Below, one piece after another: positions 43,875-54,115 of a DNA stretch of 64,000 bases; positions within the stretch are counted from its first letter, which is position 1, and every line of letters starts with the position of its first letter. Both the position numbers and the translations under genes were made by a program. Source of the stretch: Sialis fuliginosa (Eukaryota; Arthropoda; Insecta; Megaloptera; Sialidae); contig OY540816.1 of NCBI GenBank assembly GCA_961205875.1, positions 16,068,701-16,132,700 on the forward strand, in the 5' to 3' direction. The notes under the pieces were generated by a model that worked only from the letters and a program-made list of their open reading frames with translations, made no database searches and was not told the origin of the DNA.

Positions 43875-44059
43875 AAAATAAAAGGCTATAATTTAAAAAA
43901 ACAAACTGTATTTGTGGACTTTGGTAATTAAATTTATTAAATAAAGAGTTACTTGTTTTATTAGTAACATAAGTTCATGAGATATACATAAAAGAAGCCC
44001 GTCTATCACAAAAACAGTAAACCTAGCTCTTATAGCGCCCATAACTGGTGCCAGCACCT
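43875..44059 (-). mobile_element. Family A MITE, inverted partial copy
   Basis: Contains the reverse of the family-A left third: AACAAACTGTATTTGTGGAC, GTAACATAAGTTCATGAGA and GCGCCCATAACTGGTGCCAG ending CACCT next to TA. The other end is missing. Confidence 0.75.
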
Positions 44060-44358
44060 TACATATTTATACATAATATTTTCTCAAACTTTTATTTACT
44101 TAACAAAGAAAAAATCGCAGTTGAAAGAGGTTTTTTTAATATAAATTTACTTTGAACATTAAATATTGACTTTCAAATATTTCAAACATTAGAGAGTACT
44201 AATATTATCTTTGGTGTTTACATATACGTTCAAAACGTTCGAACAAAAGGTTACAAGGGTTAAAAACCTATTTACTTCTTTTTAAATAATGCTTGACTCA
44301 ATAAATAATAAGGGGTTAAGATTTAATCTAATTATTTTGTATACTATAATATCTATTT

Positions 44359-44435
44359 TACCAATTTGCAGTACCTTCATTCTTCCTCCCTACAAATCGA
44401 TCCTGCAGATTGGGTGGTGTATAAAGACCTTTAGG
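44359..44435. mobile_element. Family I mini-MITE, left-worn copy
   Basis: CAATTTGCAGTACC...CTACAAATCGATCCTGCAGA then TTGGGTGGTGTATAAAGACC matches the 92-bp element at 63,191-63,282. The left inverted end is eroded. Confidence 0.55.
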
Positions 44436-44444
44436 AGATTTATC

Positions 44445-44645
44445 TAAAGACATTAATTTTTTTTAAATAATTTTTTTTTTTAATTCTTATCATTTCTGTT
44501 TCTGAGTTATCAGTCTTCATTCTTATACCAAATTTCATCTTAATCGGTATAAAATTTATATAGAATGATAGACAGACAGATAGACAGACGGACGGACAGA
44601 GCAAAACTATAAGATTTTCTAGTTTTCTACAGAACTCTAAAAAAA
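44445..44645 (-). repeat. Family F head, inverted
   Basis: Reverse complement of the family-F head: GAGTTATCAGTCTTCATTCT, ATACCAAATTTCATCTTAAT, AGACAGACGGACGGACAGA and TTTCTACAGAACTCTAAAA. Tail absent. From 44,646 to 45,110 nothing is recognised apart from a 15-A run near 45,030. Confidence 0.65.
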
Positions 44646-45159
44646 GATTTAAACAGTTAGTAGGAGAGTGGTTTCCAAATTATACCTCTTTACTGCTCTA
44701 TAATAATACAATTATTAATACAAACTAGTCATAACCAATCACATAAATCAATTTAAAAATAACACAGATCAATTTTATAACAAATTAGCACCTTTCCCCA
44801 AAAACAGGTAGAATATTTTAATATTGTGTTAATTTTTAACGAGTCCCTTGCTACTATCAATTCCCACTGAAGTTATAATGGGTTCAGCAGATAAATAAAT
44901 TCGCAAATTAAACACCGCAAAATATACAACCGTGCAATAAATAAAAGCAGATTATTTCGAACAAAGACTCTTAATTTAAGCGCTCAAATTAATTGGAAAA
45001 CAAATCTAAATTCAATAATAAAAAAGTAAAAAAAAAAAAAAAACTTCCAGCTTCGTCTACGTTTCATTAATCATTTCTATCGCGGACATGTCAAACGGAC
45101 GTAGGCCTTTTATCGGGGGGAGGATTTGCATATTTTTACATTAGCGCTGAGTGAGAATA

Positions 45160-45192
45160 GGCCGGGTTGTTGAGGAAGGGGTCGGGTGGGGG
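45160..45192 (+). other. G-quadruplex-prone G-rich run
   Basis: GGG, GGGG, GGG and GGGGG tracts (GGAAGGGGTCGGGTGGGGG) lie close together, with another GGGGGG at 45,115. Acceptor-like tracts exist on both strands next to it, but all frames contain stops. It may be a regulatory or untranslated exon; coding is excluded. Confidence 0.4.
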
Positions 45193-45475
45193 AAAGTGTG
45201 GTAAGAACACAGAGCGTACTCGAAATGCTAATTAATTTTTACCATTGGTATGAGAGACTTGTAAAAGTGCTACATCTGTAATTTAATTTAACTCAATTCC
45301 GCCGTTAAAAATTATTTTTGGTCTCTATCTCATTTGTTCCATTATTTTAAATTGGTTTGTTTCACACGAGTGCTTGGGCATGATGTTGATTGATTTGTTT
45401 TCTGTTTGTATCTAATAAGATAGTACAAATTCTCGAATCGACCCTTTTCTTAAACGCCCATTTGATGAAATGTTT

Positions 45476-45675
45476 GATGATTATTCGATCGTTATTACAT
45501 AGATAAAAGTCTAAAATTTTAATATGTTATTTATGGATAGCTCATATATTTTACAATTTTTTTTTTTAAATATTGGATATTAAAAATATATTTTTTAATA
45601 CACGGTAAATGAGAGAACTAGCCGGAAGTACGATTATTCTACACAAAAATTCTGTACAGAGACGTTATAAACACA
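45476..45675 (-). mobile_element. Family B MITE, inverted right-end fragment
   Basis: Reverse of the family-B right third: TTATTCGATCGTTATTACAT, TAAAAGTCTAAAATTTTAAT and CACGGTAAATGAGAGAACTA with GCCGGAAGT. It abuts a family-A fragment at once, so two element pieces are joined. Confidence 0.65.
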
Positions 45676-45830
45676 TTATAAAATAAAGAATCGTAAAATT
45701 TGAAACAATGTAAAGCAGATGCTATGATAATATAATAATTAATAAATATATTACACTAATAATTACTTCAAATGTCCACCATTTCGAAACCCTTTGGTCG
45801 ATTGTCATCAAATTAAGTGGGTCTTTTACA
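45676..45830 (+). mobile_element. Family A MITE, internal fragment
   Basis: AATAAAGAATCGTAAAATTT, CAATGTAAAGCAGATGC and AAATGTCCACCATTTCGAAA match the middle of family A. No ends are present. It is followed directly by the tRNA-like sequence below. Confidence 0.65.
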
Positions 45831-45865
45831 AATGTGGTTTCAAAAAATCGATTTTTTTTGCATTA

Positions 45866-45945
45866 AAAATGCGATCGCACCGAGAATCGAACCCAGCCAT
45901 TCACAGTTGTTAGCTCGTAGCGCTAACGACTGAGCCACCGCTAGT
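45866..45945 (-). repeat. tRNA-derived SINE head or tRNA relic
   Basis: On the minus strand TGGCTCAGTCGTTAGCGC is a good pol III A box and GGTTCGATTCTC a good B box, about 26 bp apart. The outer ends (GCGGTGG against TGCGATCGC) cannot form a tRNA acceptor stem, so this is not a working tRNA. It fits the head of a tRNA-derived SINE. The rest of the SINE and its duplications were not found. Confidence 0.6.
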
Positions 45946-47017
45946 GTTGTGTTTGACTTCAATTGGATAGATACATATGTTTAAGCGAATTTACAGAGGA
46001 GTTTCATAATAATAATGTGTAGGTTTGTCCATGCCACTATTACAACCCTATTTTTTTTAAGTAAATTGGTGCCACAAGGATCTGGTGGTCCCCTTGTGAG
46101 TAAATATTGAGAATGTAATATGATCTTTCAGAAAATGTAAGCTTTTAAGTAAATTGCTGAAGAAATTTAAGAAATAATGCTCATTTTATCAACGGACATT
46201 TTTAAACCAAGTAGAACACACTACGAAGTTTTGGATGTGCAATAATGCATAACCATTATAATATTTCCAAGAAAGAACGTAACAAATTAACTAATCATGC
46301 ACCTTAGTTTAAGAACTGCTGTTACCACACAGTTTAGATATATAGAAAATCGTAGACGTAGTCATGGTGAGGAGGCGATGCTAAATGGAAATCCTTTAAC
46401 TTGACTGTTAAAAGGTTTCACTTCTACCGACAGAGATAAAGCGCTGGCAGACGTATTATTTCAAGTTTGATAACACGAGCGCGCGATTAGCAGGAGACGT
46501 TTTTCCACCCCGAATAAACCACGCACGTACTACATTTTACATTTTGTTTTTGTTTGGAAGATGTATTGTTATCTGTCTCACGTTTGGATGTGTTTTTGAC
46601 GAAAGTGTATGCACCTTTTTCTTCTTCTAATTATATGGGCTGATGATGTATTATGTAGAGTGCTTTTAAATTAGTAGTAGTAGTGCAGTAGTAAAATGGT
46701 ATCAAAAGAAAGCTGATGAATTGAGGAATTTAAATATGTAAACGTTTTGTAATTAATACAATCGTAAAAATGTTTTGTTACTATATCTCTACTAAAGTTA
46801 TAATGAGAAAATTTAAAAAAATAGGAATATGATTTTTATTCAAAAATAATTTATCTGTTTTCTAACGGGCTAACTATTAAATTTGAGTGATTCTTAACTT
46901 TGCTGAAATTTAAAATCTATAAAATCTGTGTTGTGTAGTGTTATAGCTTACGTTCACAAATGCAATTCAATTATAGCATGCGAATTGCGAAGCTCGACTA
47001 ATTTAAAAAATACTCAC
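45946..47017. other. Mixed stretch with GC-richer patch at 46.3-46.5 kb
   Basis: CCTTTAACTTGACTGTTAAA then AGG (about 46,395-46,417) forms a hairpin. On the minus strand CTCACCATGACTACG is a good start context followed by 13 codons and a GTAACA donor, and the upstream frame reads LSLSVEVKPFNSQVKGFPF. At 46,062-46,095 a strong plus acceptor and GTGAGT donor bracket 34 nt that form a hairpin (CACAAGG...CCTTGTG). None is strong enough to call. Confidence 0.3.
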
Positions 47018-47090
47018 AGTTCTTTTGCGTGCTTTGGACGCATAGTATTATCAAAGTCTGTACGTATGTAGTGAGGGTCCTGAGCACATC
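47018..47090 (-). CDS. Probable internal coding exon, 73 nt
   Basis: On the minus strand GACTTTTCAAAACTTTTTAATAG precedes and CT|GTGAGT follows a 73-nt segment clearly GC-richer than its flanks. Two frames are open. The one entered with two bases reads CAQDPHYIRTDFDNTM then RPKHAKEL and exits with two bases. It is in phase with frame 2 of the exon at 9,408. The other open frame would give an immediate stop on joining to 9,408 or 36,807. The product is hydrophilic and not recognised. With 9,408 this is the best evidence for a minus-strand host gene with introns of tens of kb. Confidence 0.5.
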
Positions 47091-47648
47091 CTATTAAAAA
47101 GTTTTGAAAAGTCTTTTTGCTGCATTGAAAAAATATTTGTTTTAAAATTTCATTTTGTGAAGATTCCGGGCGATTACCCCGTCACCCCTCTCCTCTTCCT
47201 TAAATCCGACACCGTATAAGGTATATTTTTATAGAATAATTTAGCAGAAAAACACCACACTTCATATCACTAGCAGAACCATCATGCGGTAAATGACAGT
47301 AACACACGCCGATAATACAGAGCTCTGTAACATAATTTTACGCAGCATTTACGTTTTTGTTATATAGTATAAAGATATATTAGAGCAAGTAATTCTGTGC
47401 AGAGAGCAGAAGATAAAGGAAGGAGAAAGGGAGATAGAGTGTACGTAATAAAGACGTATTGTTATCGTAGATCATATAGAACATACATTTTAATGAGTAT
47501 AAATTATTACACACAATTCATGTTCTTTATTTGTAGCGTAAGCTTCTTTAGGTTCGTGTTTACGACGAAACACGCGTTTATTTAATAACGTAGTTAATTA
47601 CGACGTAGGAGTGCACGGTGCCGCCATCTATTTTCGTCATAGCACAAC

Positions 47649-47804
47649 ATGGTTGGAGAACTACGACATGTACTTGTAATAGCGGGTTGCGTCAACATTT
47701 CAAGGGCTGTTATCGCAGAACGTATAAATATTAGTAATCATACTTTTCTCGAGAACTGTGCCACTAGATTTTATCAAATTAGACGGCTGTTTTTGTTTTA
47801 TTAA
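47649..47804 (+). CDS. Candidate 51-residue small ORF
   Basis: The ATG has an ideal insect context (CACAACATGG). The frame reads MVGELRHVLVIAGCVNISRA then VIAERINISNHTFLENC to a TAA, with composition unlike the AT-driven frames around it. Just upstream GTGCCGCCATCTATTTTCGT resembles dispersed-repeat text, so it may be part of a transposon. No signal peptide or domain was recognised. The 62-codon frame at 47,397-47,585 upstream is less convincing. Confidence 0.22.
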   Translation: MVGELRHVLVIAGCVNISRAVIAERINISNHTFLENCATRFYQIRRLFLFY

Positions 47805-48942
47805 GTTTTAATTACGAAAACGAATTTTTTTTATATAAAATTTCGCCTTAATTAATAGTAAATCAAGTAGCTCCAAACTATAAGAAGTGAAAATGAAAAA
47901 TGAAGAGATGTTATTATCAAAAAACATATTGGATCATTGCTTTTATTCATTACAAGAATATATAAATAAAAACATTAACATTATTTTTTATTTAATTTAT
48001 TTTTAGTTCCATGTTCCGAAGGAAATGGAAGTATTGTAATACCGTCGTAAAATAGTGTCCGAGATAATGACAGATTCTCATTGTATAATAGTATCTTCAA
48101 AACGTAAAGAAATAAAGAAATACTGTAAAAATACACCGATTTGAATTATTTTTGGGGAAAATGTTTGTCTCAGTGAGTACTCCAGACCTATTGATTTTGG
48201 TGCTAATCGGATTAGGGGGTTGAGAAATATTCAAAATTTTGTACCTCTGTAGGGTGGGCATGATTAGTATATGTATAATTAAATTAATATCCCCGGGTAA
48301 CACCGAGTCCAATGCGCTAGTATTATGTAAAAAAACAAAAACAATATTTTTGACAAATTTAGGCGTTGATTCAAAAAAAGGTATTTAAAAATATATCAAG
48401 TGATAAAAAAAAATGTTTATGTCTCACTTGCCGCTGTAGGCAAGTTTCCTTGTGGCCTTTCAGTAAATACGTGATTATTTATTATTAATATTATAATTAT
48501 TATAAACATAATCATTTTACAGATATTTTCTATTATCCTGAATGAAATTTATTTGTACCACAATAATTCAATAACTACTCATTTCCTATAACTGAAATTT
48601 ATTTTTATTTTATTTTATTATTTCCATGCGAGAAAATTTAATATAGAAATATACAGCGTAGGCAGACCTGTTGTAATTCGAACCAAATGCAATCACGTGA
48701 AGTTTTTTTCATTAGTTCTCGATCACGATTTTTATTCAAACTTTTTGTCGTACCTTCTCTCGAAAGACACACATACCTTAAATAGTGGGCATACCACAAC
48801 TGGAAATCAATATCATCGGAGACTCTTTATAAAAATAAACTCGAGTACATTTCATATAAGTGGTTTATAATTGATTAATTGTAAATAACATGAGTGAAGT
48901 ATGTAGGTGTTAAAATTGAAAAATCCGACAGCTAAATAGATA
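47805..48942. other. Non-coding AT-rich stretch
   Basis: No elements with ends were found. A minus-strand acceptor (ATGATATTGATTTCCAG) and AAG|GTATGT donor bracket 23 nt at 48,777-48,799, too small and not in phase with 47,018. Otherwise featureless. Confidence 0.4.
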
Positions 48943-49453
48943 AGGTAATGGCACCAGTTTTGGGGGCTTTGAGAAAAAAGTATACTATTTTTTGGGATTG
49001 TTGGGTTTCTTTTTTATAATTCTCATGAACTCATGTTACTAATAAAACAACTACCTCTTTTTAAATCTACTCAATTACGAAAGTCTGCAAATATAGTTTG
49101 TTTTTAAATTTTTTTCTCCAGTAATGAATAAAGTAAAACCAGTAATGGGCACCTAGTGATGGACACTTGGTAATTACAAAATAATAATTACTATGGCACA
49201 AAAATTATAAAATAAAGAATCGTAAAATTTAAAACAATGTAAATCAGATGCCATGATAAATAAATTATTAATAAATAGATTACACTAATAATTAATTTAA
49301 ATGTCCATCATTTTGATACCCTTTGTCATCGAATTAAGCTGTTTTACAGTTGAGTGTCACATTATGATTAAGTATTGGCATTAATCAAATATTTATAATT
49401 TAGTACATTTAATTAAACAATTGGAATATGATCCAAGACTGGTACCAGCACTT
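48943..49453 (+). mobile_element. Family A MITE, near full-length, about 511 bp
   Basis: Ends AGGTAATGGCACCAGT and ACTGGTACCAGCACT are worn versions of the family-A inverted repeat. The interior follows the 61,484 copy throughout (TTCTCATGAACTCATGTTAC, AGTGATGGACACTTG, TTTAAATGTCCATCATTTTG). More diverged than the 42,511 copy, hence older. Confidence 0.85.
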
Positions 49454-49639
49454 TTACACTAGCTCTTACCTACAACTTTGTTAGCGTGGAATTTAGGTTA
49501 AGTAAGAGCTGTCAGAAAAGGAGAAAATTCACTTGACATAAAACCAATGATGAAGAAGAAGAAGGTTAGGTAATACAGATTTCTGTTATGATAGTCGATA
49601 AAACAGGTGTTTAGATTCGAATTTGGATGCGGGTACAAA

Positions 49640-49795
49640 TGTCACACACCTATGTCCTTCCTTAAGATGCAAGCTATCTCCCTACCAAATTTTATCAAGA
49701 AGAAACCGTGAAAAGGTAACAAACAGACAGACAGACAGAGAGAAAGACAAAGACACTTTTGCATTTATAATATTAATATGGATTTTGTTATTTTT
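49640..49795 (+). repeat. Dispersed-repeat tail with (CAGA)n
   Basis: CTATCTCCCTACCAAATTTT, then AACAAACAGACAGACAGACAG and TTTATAATATTAATATGGAT is the standard 3' wording of a repeat common in insects. No head nearby. Just before it (49,545-49,565) lies a short (GAA)n run. From 49,796 to 50,226 nothing else is recognised. Confidence 0.5.
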
Positions 49796-50230
49796 TGTAT
49801 AGTTTGATATTATGTTTATAGCTAAACCCACGGACGATATTTCAAACTGTCAGTATATAAAAGATTGCGTTTTTTACGAGAATATACGTAGGATTGTACT
49901 TACAAGTTAAAAACAATAATATATGCATGAAATATAACCAATATGAGATACATAAAAAAGAGAGCAAATATTTGCTTGCTTCTGAAATAAAATTGTTATT
50001 TCTATGTACCGTACTTCATTCCATACTCGTATATTATTTTATTTTCAATATTCCATCTCGAAATGAGATTTTTTTTAATGTTTACTGAATACTGCAAAAG
50101 AAGCACTCGTACAAATATAAAAAAAATTGAACCAGGGAAAAATGTATTCACAAATATAAATGAAAAGAGGTATAATACTCATAGATGGGTTTAAATACTA
50201 TTATATGTATTATATATGTACGTCAATTAA

Positions 50231-51124
50231 CCTATTAACGCCCGCCGAACACACTTGTGTACACCTCATTTTAATTCACAATATTTCCTTAAAACCCAGA
50301 TATTATATGCTAGTAGTGCAATAAACAACATCTGTTAACATTATTAGTTTCATGAGTGTTTAAACGTGTTTTAATTGCTATGAATTATTTGTATATGAAT
50401 AGAGGCAAGTGATATGCTAATATATTTTATCCAATTGAAGCATATGATTTCGAATTTTGTTTAAATCATATGGAATAACTTAAATATAAATAAAACTTGA
50501 TTTTTAAATAGGCTTCATATCTGCTTTTACTCGTACGTTATTTTTTTTCTAAATATAAAAAAAAGTTTTTGTTGTAATATTTAGTTAAATATATTGTATG
50601 CAGTACCGGCTTTAGGGGGGGGGACCAGAGCGACCGCCCGGGGCGCCAGGCCAGGTGGGGCGGCGCACAATGGAGCATAAGTTACTTTTTTAGTTCAAAT
50701 CAGTGTACAGGCTTTAATTTTTGAGTAAACTTTTTTTTTATCTTTAAATTTTTTGTCGATCATTATTCCACTTATTTGTTAATTTATCAATTTTAATTTA
50801 TTCATAATAGGGGAAGGAGGTCTCGAGGGTCTTAGGGCATTTGATAGTCTTAAAGTTAATGATGCAAGCTATATTTAAAAAAAAAGTTTGAGTCTGTACG
50901 ATCGCACCAAGCTGAGATATGAATTATTCAACATATTTGTTAATTTTTCAATTTTAATTGACGTTTTCGGTGATTTTTTAACATTTTTTTACGGGGAGAG
51001 AGGGCGGAAAAATAAATCTCGCCCAGGGCGCCAGATTTGCTAAGGTCGGCACTGATTGTAAGTGTATTTAATTTAATTTTTAAAAATCTTCTGCATGTTG
51101 TAGTTTTTTTTGGGCGTTAATGGG
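50231..51124. mobile_element. piggyBac-like MITE carrying a nested hAT MITE
   Basis: TTAA at 50,227-50,230 and 51,125-51,128 flanks CCTATTAACGCCC and GGGCGTTAATGGG, 13-bp inverted ends with one mismatch. The outer element measures 894 bp, of which 462 bp (50,593-51,054) are the younger hAT MITE plus one target duplication, leaving about 432 bp of original. The rest of the interior is AT-rich and non-coding. Confidence 0.8.
50601..51054. mobile_element. hAT-like MITE, 454 bp, nested
   Basis: The left end CAGTACCGGCTTTAG faces CTAAGGTCGGCACTG. The 8-bp flanks ATTGTATG (50,593-50,600) and ATTGTAAG (51,055-51,062) differ at one position. GGGGCGCCAGGCC on the left and CCCAGGGCGCCAG on the right form subterminal inverted motifs. 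It entered the TTAA element after that element had settled. Confidence 0.85.
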
Positions 51125-51704
51125 TTAATGTGGTTATTTTGTATGTTAAATTCAAACGGCTTAGATTTTTAAAATACAGTTTTATATACATGCTTTCGTT
51201 CAAAACCGCATAATTTTATACAAACAAAACTTTACAGATATTTCCATACGAACGTAGTTTTGCATGGTTACATTTTAAGCCAGTAATCAGTTTTAACTTT
51301 GACCCAGTAAAGTTTATAATTATAGGAGAACTCCGTAGTTGTACAGTATTTTTAATTGATTTAGACTGCAGTAATTACTATTTGCATAGAAAAGCATTAA
51401 CACGATAAATCAAATATGCACCAACTACATAGTTGTTCGCATTAGTTGCATTTAGGGTATTAATTTAAAATAGCAGCATGTACCACGTATGGGCGTTATC
51501 TGTTCAAGGTGAGTTTGGGTAGGTTGGGTACTCGATAATTTTAATGGATAAATGTTGTTTTGTTAATGTTACATGAATCGAGAATTTTTAAAAGTTTTTC
51601 GTTTGTACAGTAACATAAATAAAGCTTATTTTAATTGATGTTAAAATAATATTCCTGATTTTTCCAGATATTTTGAAAAGTACCTATACTAATTAAGTTG
51701 CATA

Positions 51705-51941
51705 CACAGGTAGAAAAGTGACTTGGGCCAAGAAAATCTTGTTTTATATATAACGAAAACAATATTTTCTTAATATAAGAATGTATTCTTAATCCAAGTA
51801 TATTATTGTTTTCGTTCATTAATATTTCTTTAAATGGAAACAACAATTTTCTGGATTAAGAGTAAATTCCTAAATTAAGAAAATATTTTTTTCGTTATAT
51901 AAACAAGGATTTCTTGGCCCATGTCAACTTTTCTACCCTTG
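51705..51941. mobile_element. Palindromic TA-flanked MITE, 237 bp
   Basis: TA at 51,703-51,704 and 51,942-51,943 flanks CACAGGTAGAAAAGTGACTT and its inverse ending ACTTTTCTACCCTTG. Arms of about 110 bp pair nearly throughout (CTTGGGCCAAGAAA with TTTCTTGGCCCA; TAACGAAAACAATATTTTCT with its inverse). It would fold into one long hairpin. The 71-codon minus frame over it is spurious. Confidence 0.8.
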
Positions 51942-52970
51942 TATCATTGAAAAGGTAAAAAAATCTTAGTGTGTCTCTTGTGTTTTATATTTCAAAAGCT
52001 ATGAAATTTCTTAAAATAAAAAAAAAATTAAATAGACAATACTAATTTCTACAATAAAATATTCGATACATTATTCAAAATTTCGAGTCGATTAAGAAAT
52101 ATCCACGATGAAAAATTTCGAATTTACAATAAAACAGTTTTCGGATAATATCTAGTAGGCTATGAAAATTTTATGGGATTTAAATACATCATTAAATTGT
52201 CCCCCCTTAAAGGTAACTTTTATGTCATTTATCTAATTTTTATCTTTTACAGTTTCTGAAATATCTATAATATACTCAGGTATTTAGGTAGCTTATATAT
52301 TATATATTTAAAATAAAAACTTTTTTAGGGGGAGGGGGGAGTATGATTGGTTCATTAAAATAAAATTGATATTTATTAAATAAAATGAAAAATCAGTGGG
52401 GGAGTACAGGCTATTAGACAACTTATTGTATTGTGTATTTGTATCTAATAGTAAAATTATATTTAGTTAAGAATTATTATTAGTATAAGTAATAAGGACA
52501 CATAGCATAATATACGTTATAAAAATTGTTGGAAATTTGATATTTGTGCACTGAATTAAAATCTCTGAAATCATAATAAGAAATATAGGTCACAGAATAT
52601 TTAAGTGGAGCTTTTTATTAAAAAATAAAATTCGTTCTACAAAAGTACAGTAAATAATATTATTGTATGTTGGGATATTGATTCGGCAGACAATCTTATA
52701 TACATAACTGCTGGGCGGGTTGTCTATATTCCAGGCGCCAGTCGGGGAGTCGCCAAAATGTCTGGCGGAAAAAGTACACAGAGTTTAACTGCTGGAAACT
52801 GTTTTATTGTGGTGACATTTGTTTTATATTTCTATTTACTTTGTTCAATATCAAAAGCGACCGATTAAAATACGTAATTATCTTAAAGAGTAATGGTGTT
52901 TTTAATTCTAAAATTTAAACTACAGATAGTATATTAAATTTTACTGATGTGTTTTTTTTTGTTTGATATT
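51942..52970. other. Non-coding stretch
   Basis: AT-rich. A GC-rich island at 52,710-52,775 contains CCAGGCGCCAGTCGGGGAGT and a CGCCA...TGGCG stem; a 79-codon plus frame without ATG crosses it (52,682-52,918). No known family, no splice sites; not called. Confidence 0.35.
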
Positions 52971-52974
52971 TTAA

Positions 52975-53133
52975 CCCAATTGTGCCCGATTTTTTTGTCA
53001 CCGATGTTGCTGATTTTTCTGTCATCAATTCTTACCTATCTAAGTATACTAAAACTCTAGGGATTTTGTTGTAATAATTATAGTTTCAGAAAAAAACCGC
53101 TGTGACATATATGTTGCGCTGGGCACGATTGGG
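52975..53133. mobile_element. piggyBac-like MITE, 159 bp
   Basis: TTAA at 52,971-52,974 and 53,134-53,137 flanks CCCAATTGTGCCC and GGGCACGATTGGG (one mismatch in 13). The interior is AT-rich. It contributes the C-terminal part of the 100-codon minus frame at 53,078-53,380, which is thereby explained in part and not called a gene. Confidence 0.85.
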
Positions 53134-53382
53134 TTAATTGACACTGCAATCTGAACTTTTGCAGAAAATTGGTTTGATGCCATGAATTAACATCAATAAT
53201 ATTAAATACCAGAATTCTCCCGCGGGTTTGCCTGCGTGTATTGCAAATTGTGTTACAACCTAGAAATTTCGTACAAAAATGGAGTGACGTAACGTTTAAA
53301 TAATTAAAATTTAGTGTGGTTTTACTCTTAACTTTATGTTTTCCGTATTTAATACGAAACTCCCTAACAAAAACTGCCATAT

Positions 53383-53423
53383 ACTTTTCCTCTCGAAAAG
53401 AAGCACTTTTCGAGAGTAAAAGT
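53383..53423. other. Strong short hairpin, 18-bp stem
   Basis: ACTTTTCCTCTCGAAAAG and CTTTTCGAGAGTAAAAGT pair with a single mismatch around the 5-base loop AAGCA. The stem is shorter than a usual microRNA precursor. It might be a transposon terminus or a structured RNA motif. Confidence 0.5.
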
Positions 53424-53530
53424 GGGATTATTCATTTAGACGTGCAGGCTCTCCTCTTTTCAACGCAATTTTCCTTTTTTCAATAACTGCATCCATTTAA
53501 AAATGACAGCTCACCGTGGGTCATCCTGTA

Positions 53531-54115
53531 CAGGCCCGGATTTACCATGCAGGCAGAGTAGGCAGTTGTCTAGGGCGGCAAGAATTGAAGGGCGGCAAAT
53601 TTTGACGGAAACTTTGAAAACTTGTTATATTCGTGGGAATTGAATTCCCGCCTATTTCGTTGGCACGCGTAAAACATTATAAGTGGAAAATGCCCAAATC
53701 GAGAAAAGAATCGATTTATACAAGTCTCAATATTGGCCTAATATCGAATATTCGATAAGTTTCTGTATCGAAAATCATCTTATTTTTTCCTACAGTATAT
53801 TGTGATACACATAATATTGGTGAACGATTATTAACGTCATCGTTAATTTATTGTTAACAGTACGTGTGACAAGTTCCAACGGCATCAAATTCAGGTTTGT
53901 TATCTTCACAAGTGTTTTTCTTACATACAGATTTCTAAAAAACGACATCGCAAATAAACAATGATTTTTGTGTAACAATTTACGTGATTTTCTATATCGT
54001 AGCGAAAACTTGTATGGGCAATATGCAATTAATCGATTCTGAAAACGGCGGGGGGGGGGGGGGGGGGGAATTTTCGCAACTGCCTAGGGGCGGCAAATTT
54101 CTAAATTCGGGCCTG
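53531..54115. mobile_element. hAT-like MITE, 585 bp
   Basis: The left end CAGGCCCGGATTTA faces TAAATTCGGGCCTG (one mismatch). Flanks ATCCTGTA (53,523-53,530) and ATTTTGTA (54,116-54,123) agree at six of eight positions. Subterminal CTAGGGCGGCAAGAATTG and GCCTAGGGGCGGCAAATTT repeat as a pair. A run of 19 Gs (54,050-54,068) lies near the right end. No transposase; the 62-codon minus frame inside is spurious. Confidence 0.8.

Noticed and set aside
45866-45945. Functional tRNA gene
   Set aside because: A and B boxes are present but the acceptor stem cannot pair; it is better read as a SINE head or tRNA relic.
46062-46095. 34-nt plus exon between TTTTTTTTAAG and GTGAGT
   Set aside because: The segment is itself a hairpin (CACAAGG...CCTTGTG) in a repeat-rich zone; no support as coding.
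48777-48799. 23-nt minus-strand microexon
   Set aside because: Splice sites are good but the segment is tiny and its phases do not fit the exon at 47,018.
49480-49530. Minus-strand 39-nt segment with very good acceptor and GTAAGA donor
   Set aside because: One frame ends in a stop exactly at the donor and the other two stop earlier; an inverted AGCTCTTAC/GTAAGAGCT pair suggests repeat structure.
52730-52775. GGCGCCAGTCGGGGAGTCGCC-type string resembling a retroelement primer-binding site
   Set aside because: The match is loose, no flanking long terminal repeats or polyprotein remnants were found, and it sits in a lone GC island. No LTR element is called.
53078-53380. 100-codon minus open frame
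   Set aside because: Its C-terminal part is the translated end of a TTAA-flanked MITE; no start context or homology visible.
54050-54068. Assembly gap or vector tail at the 19-G run
   Set aside because: The run lies inside a hAT MITE with intact ends, and other MITEs here carry shorter G runs at a like position, so it is probably genuine, though its exact length may be a sequencing estimate.
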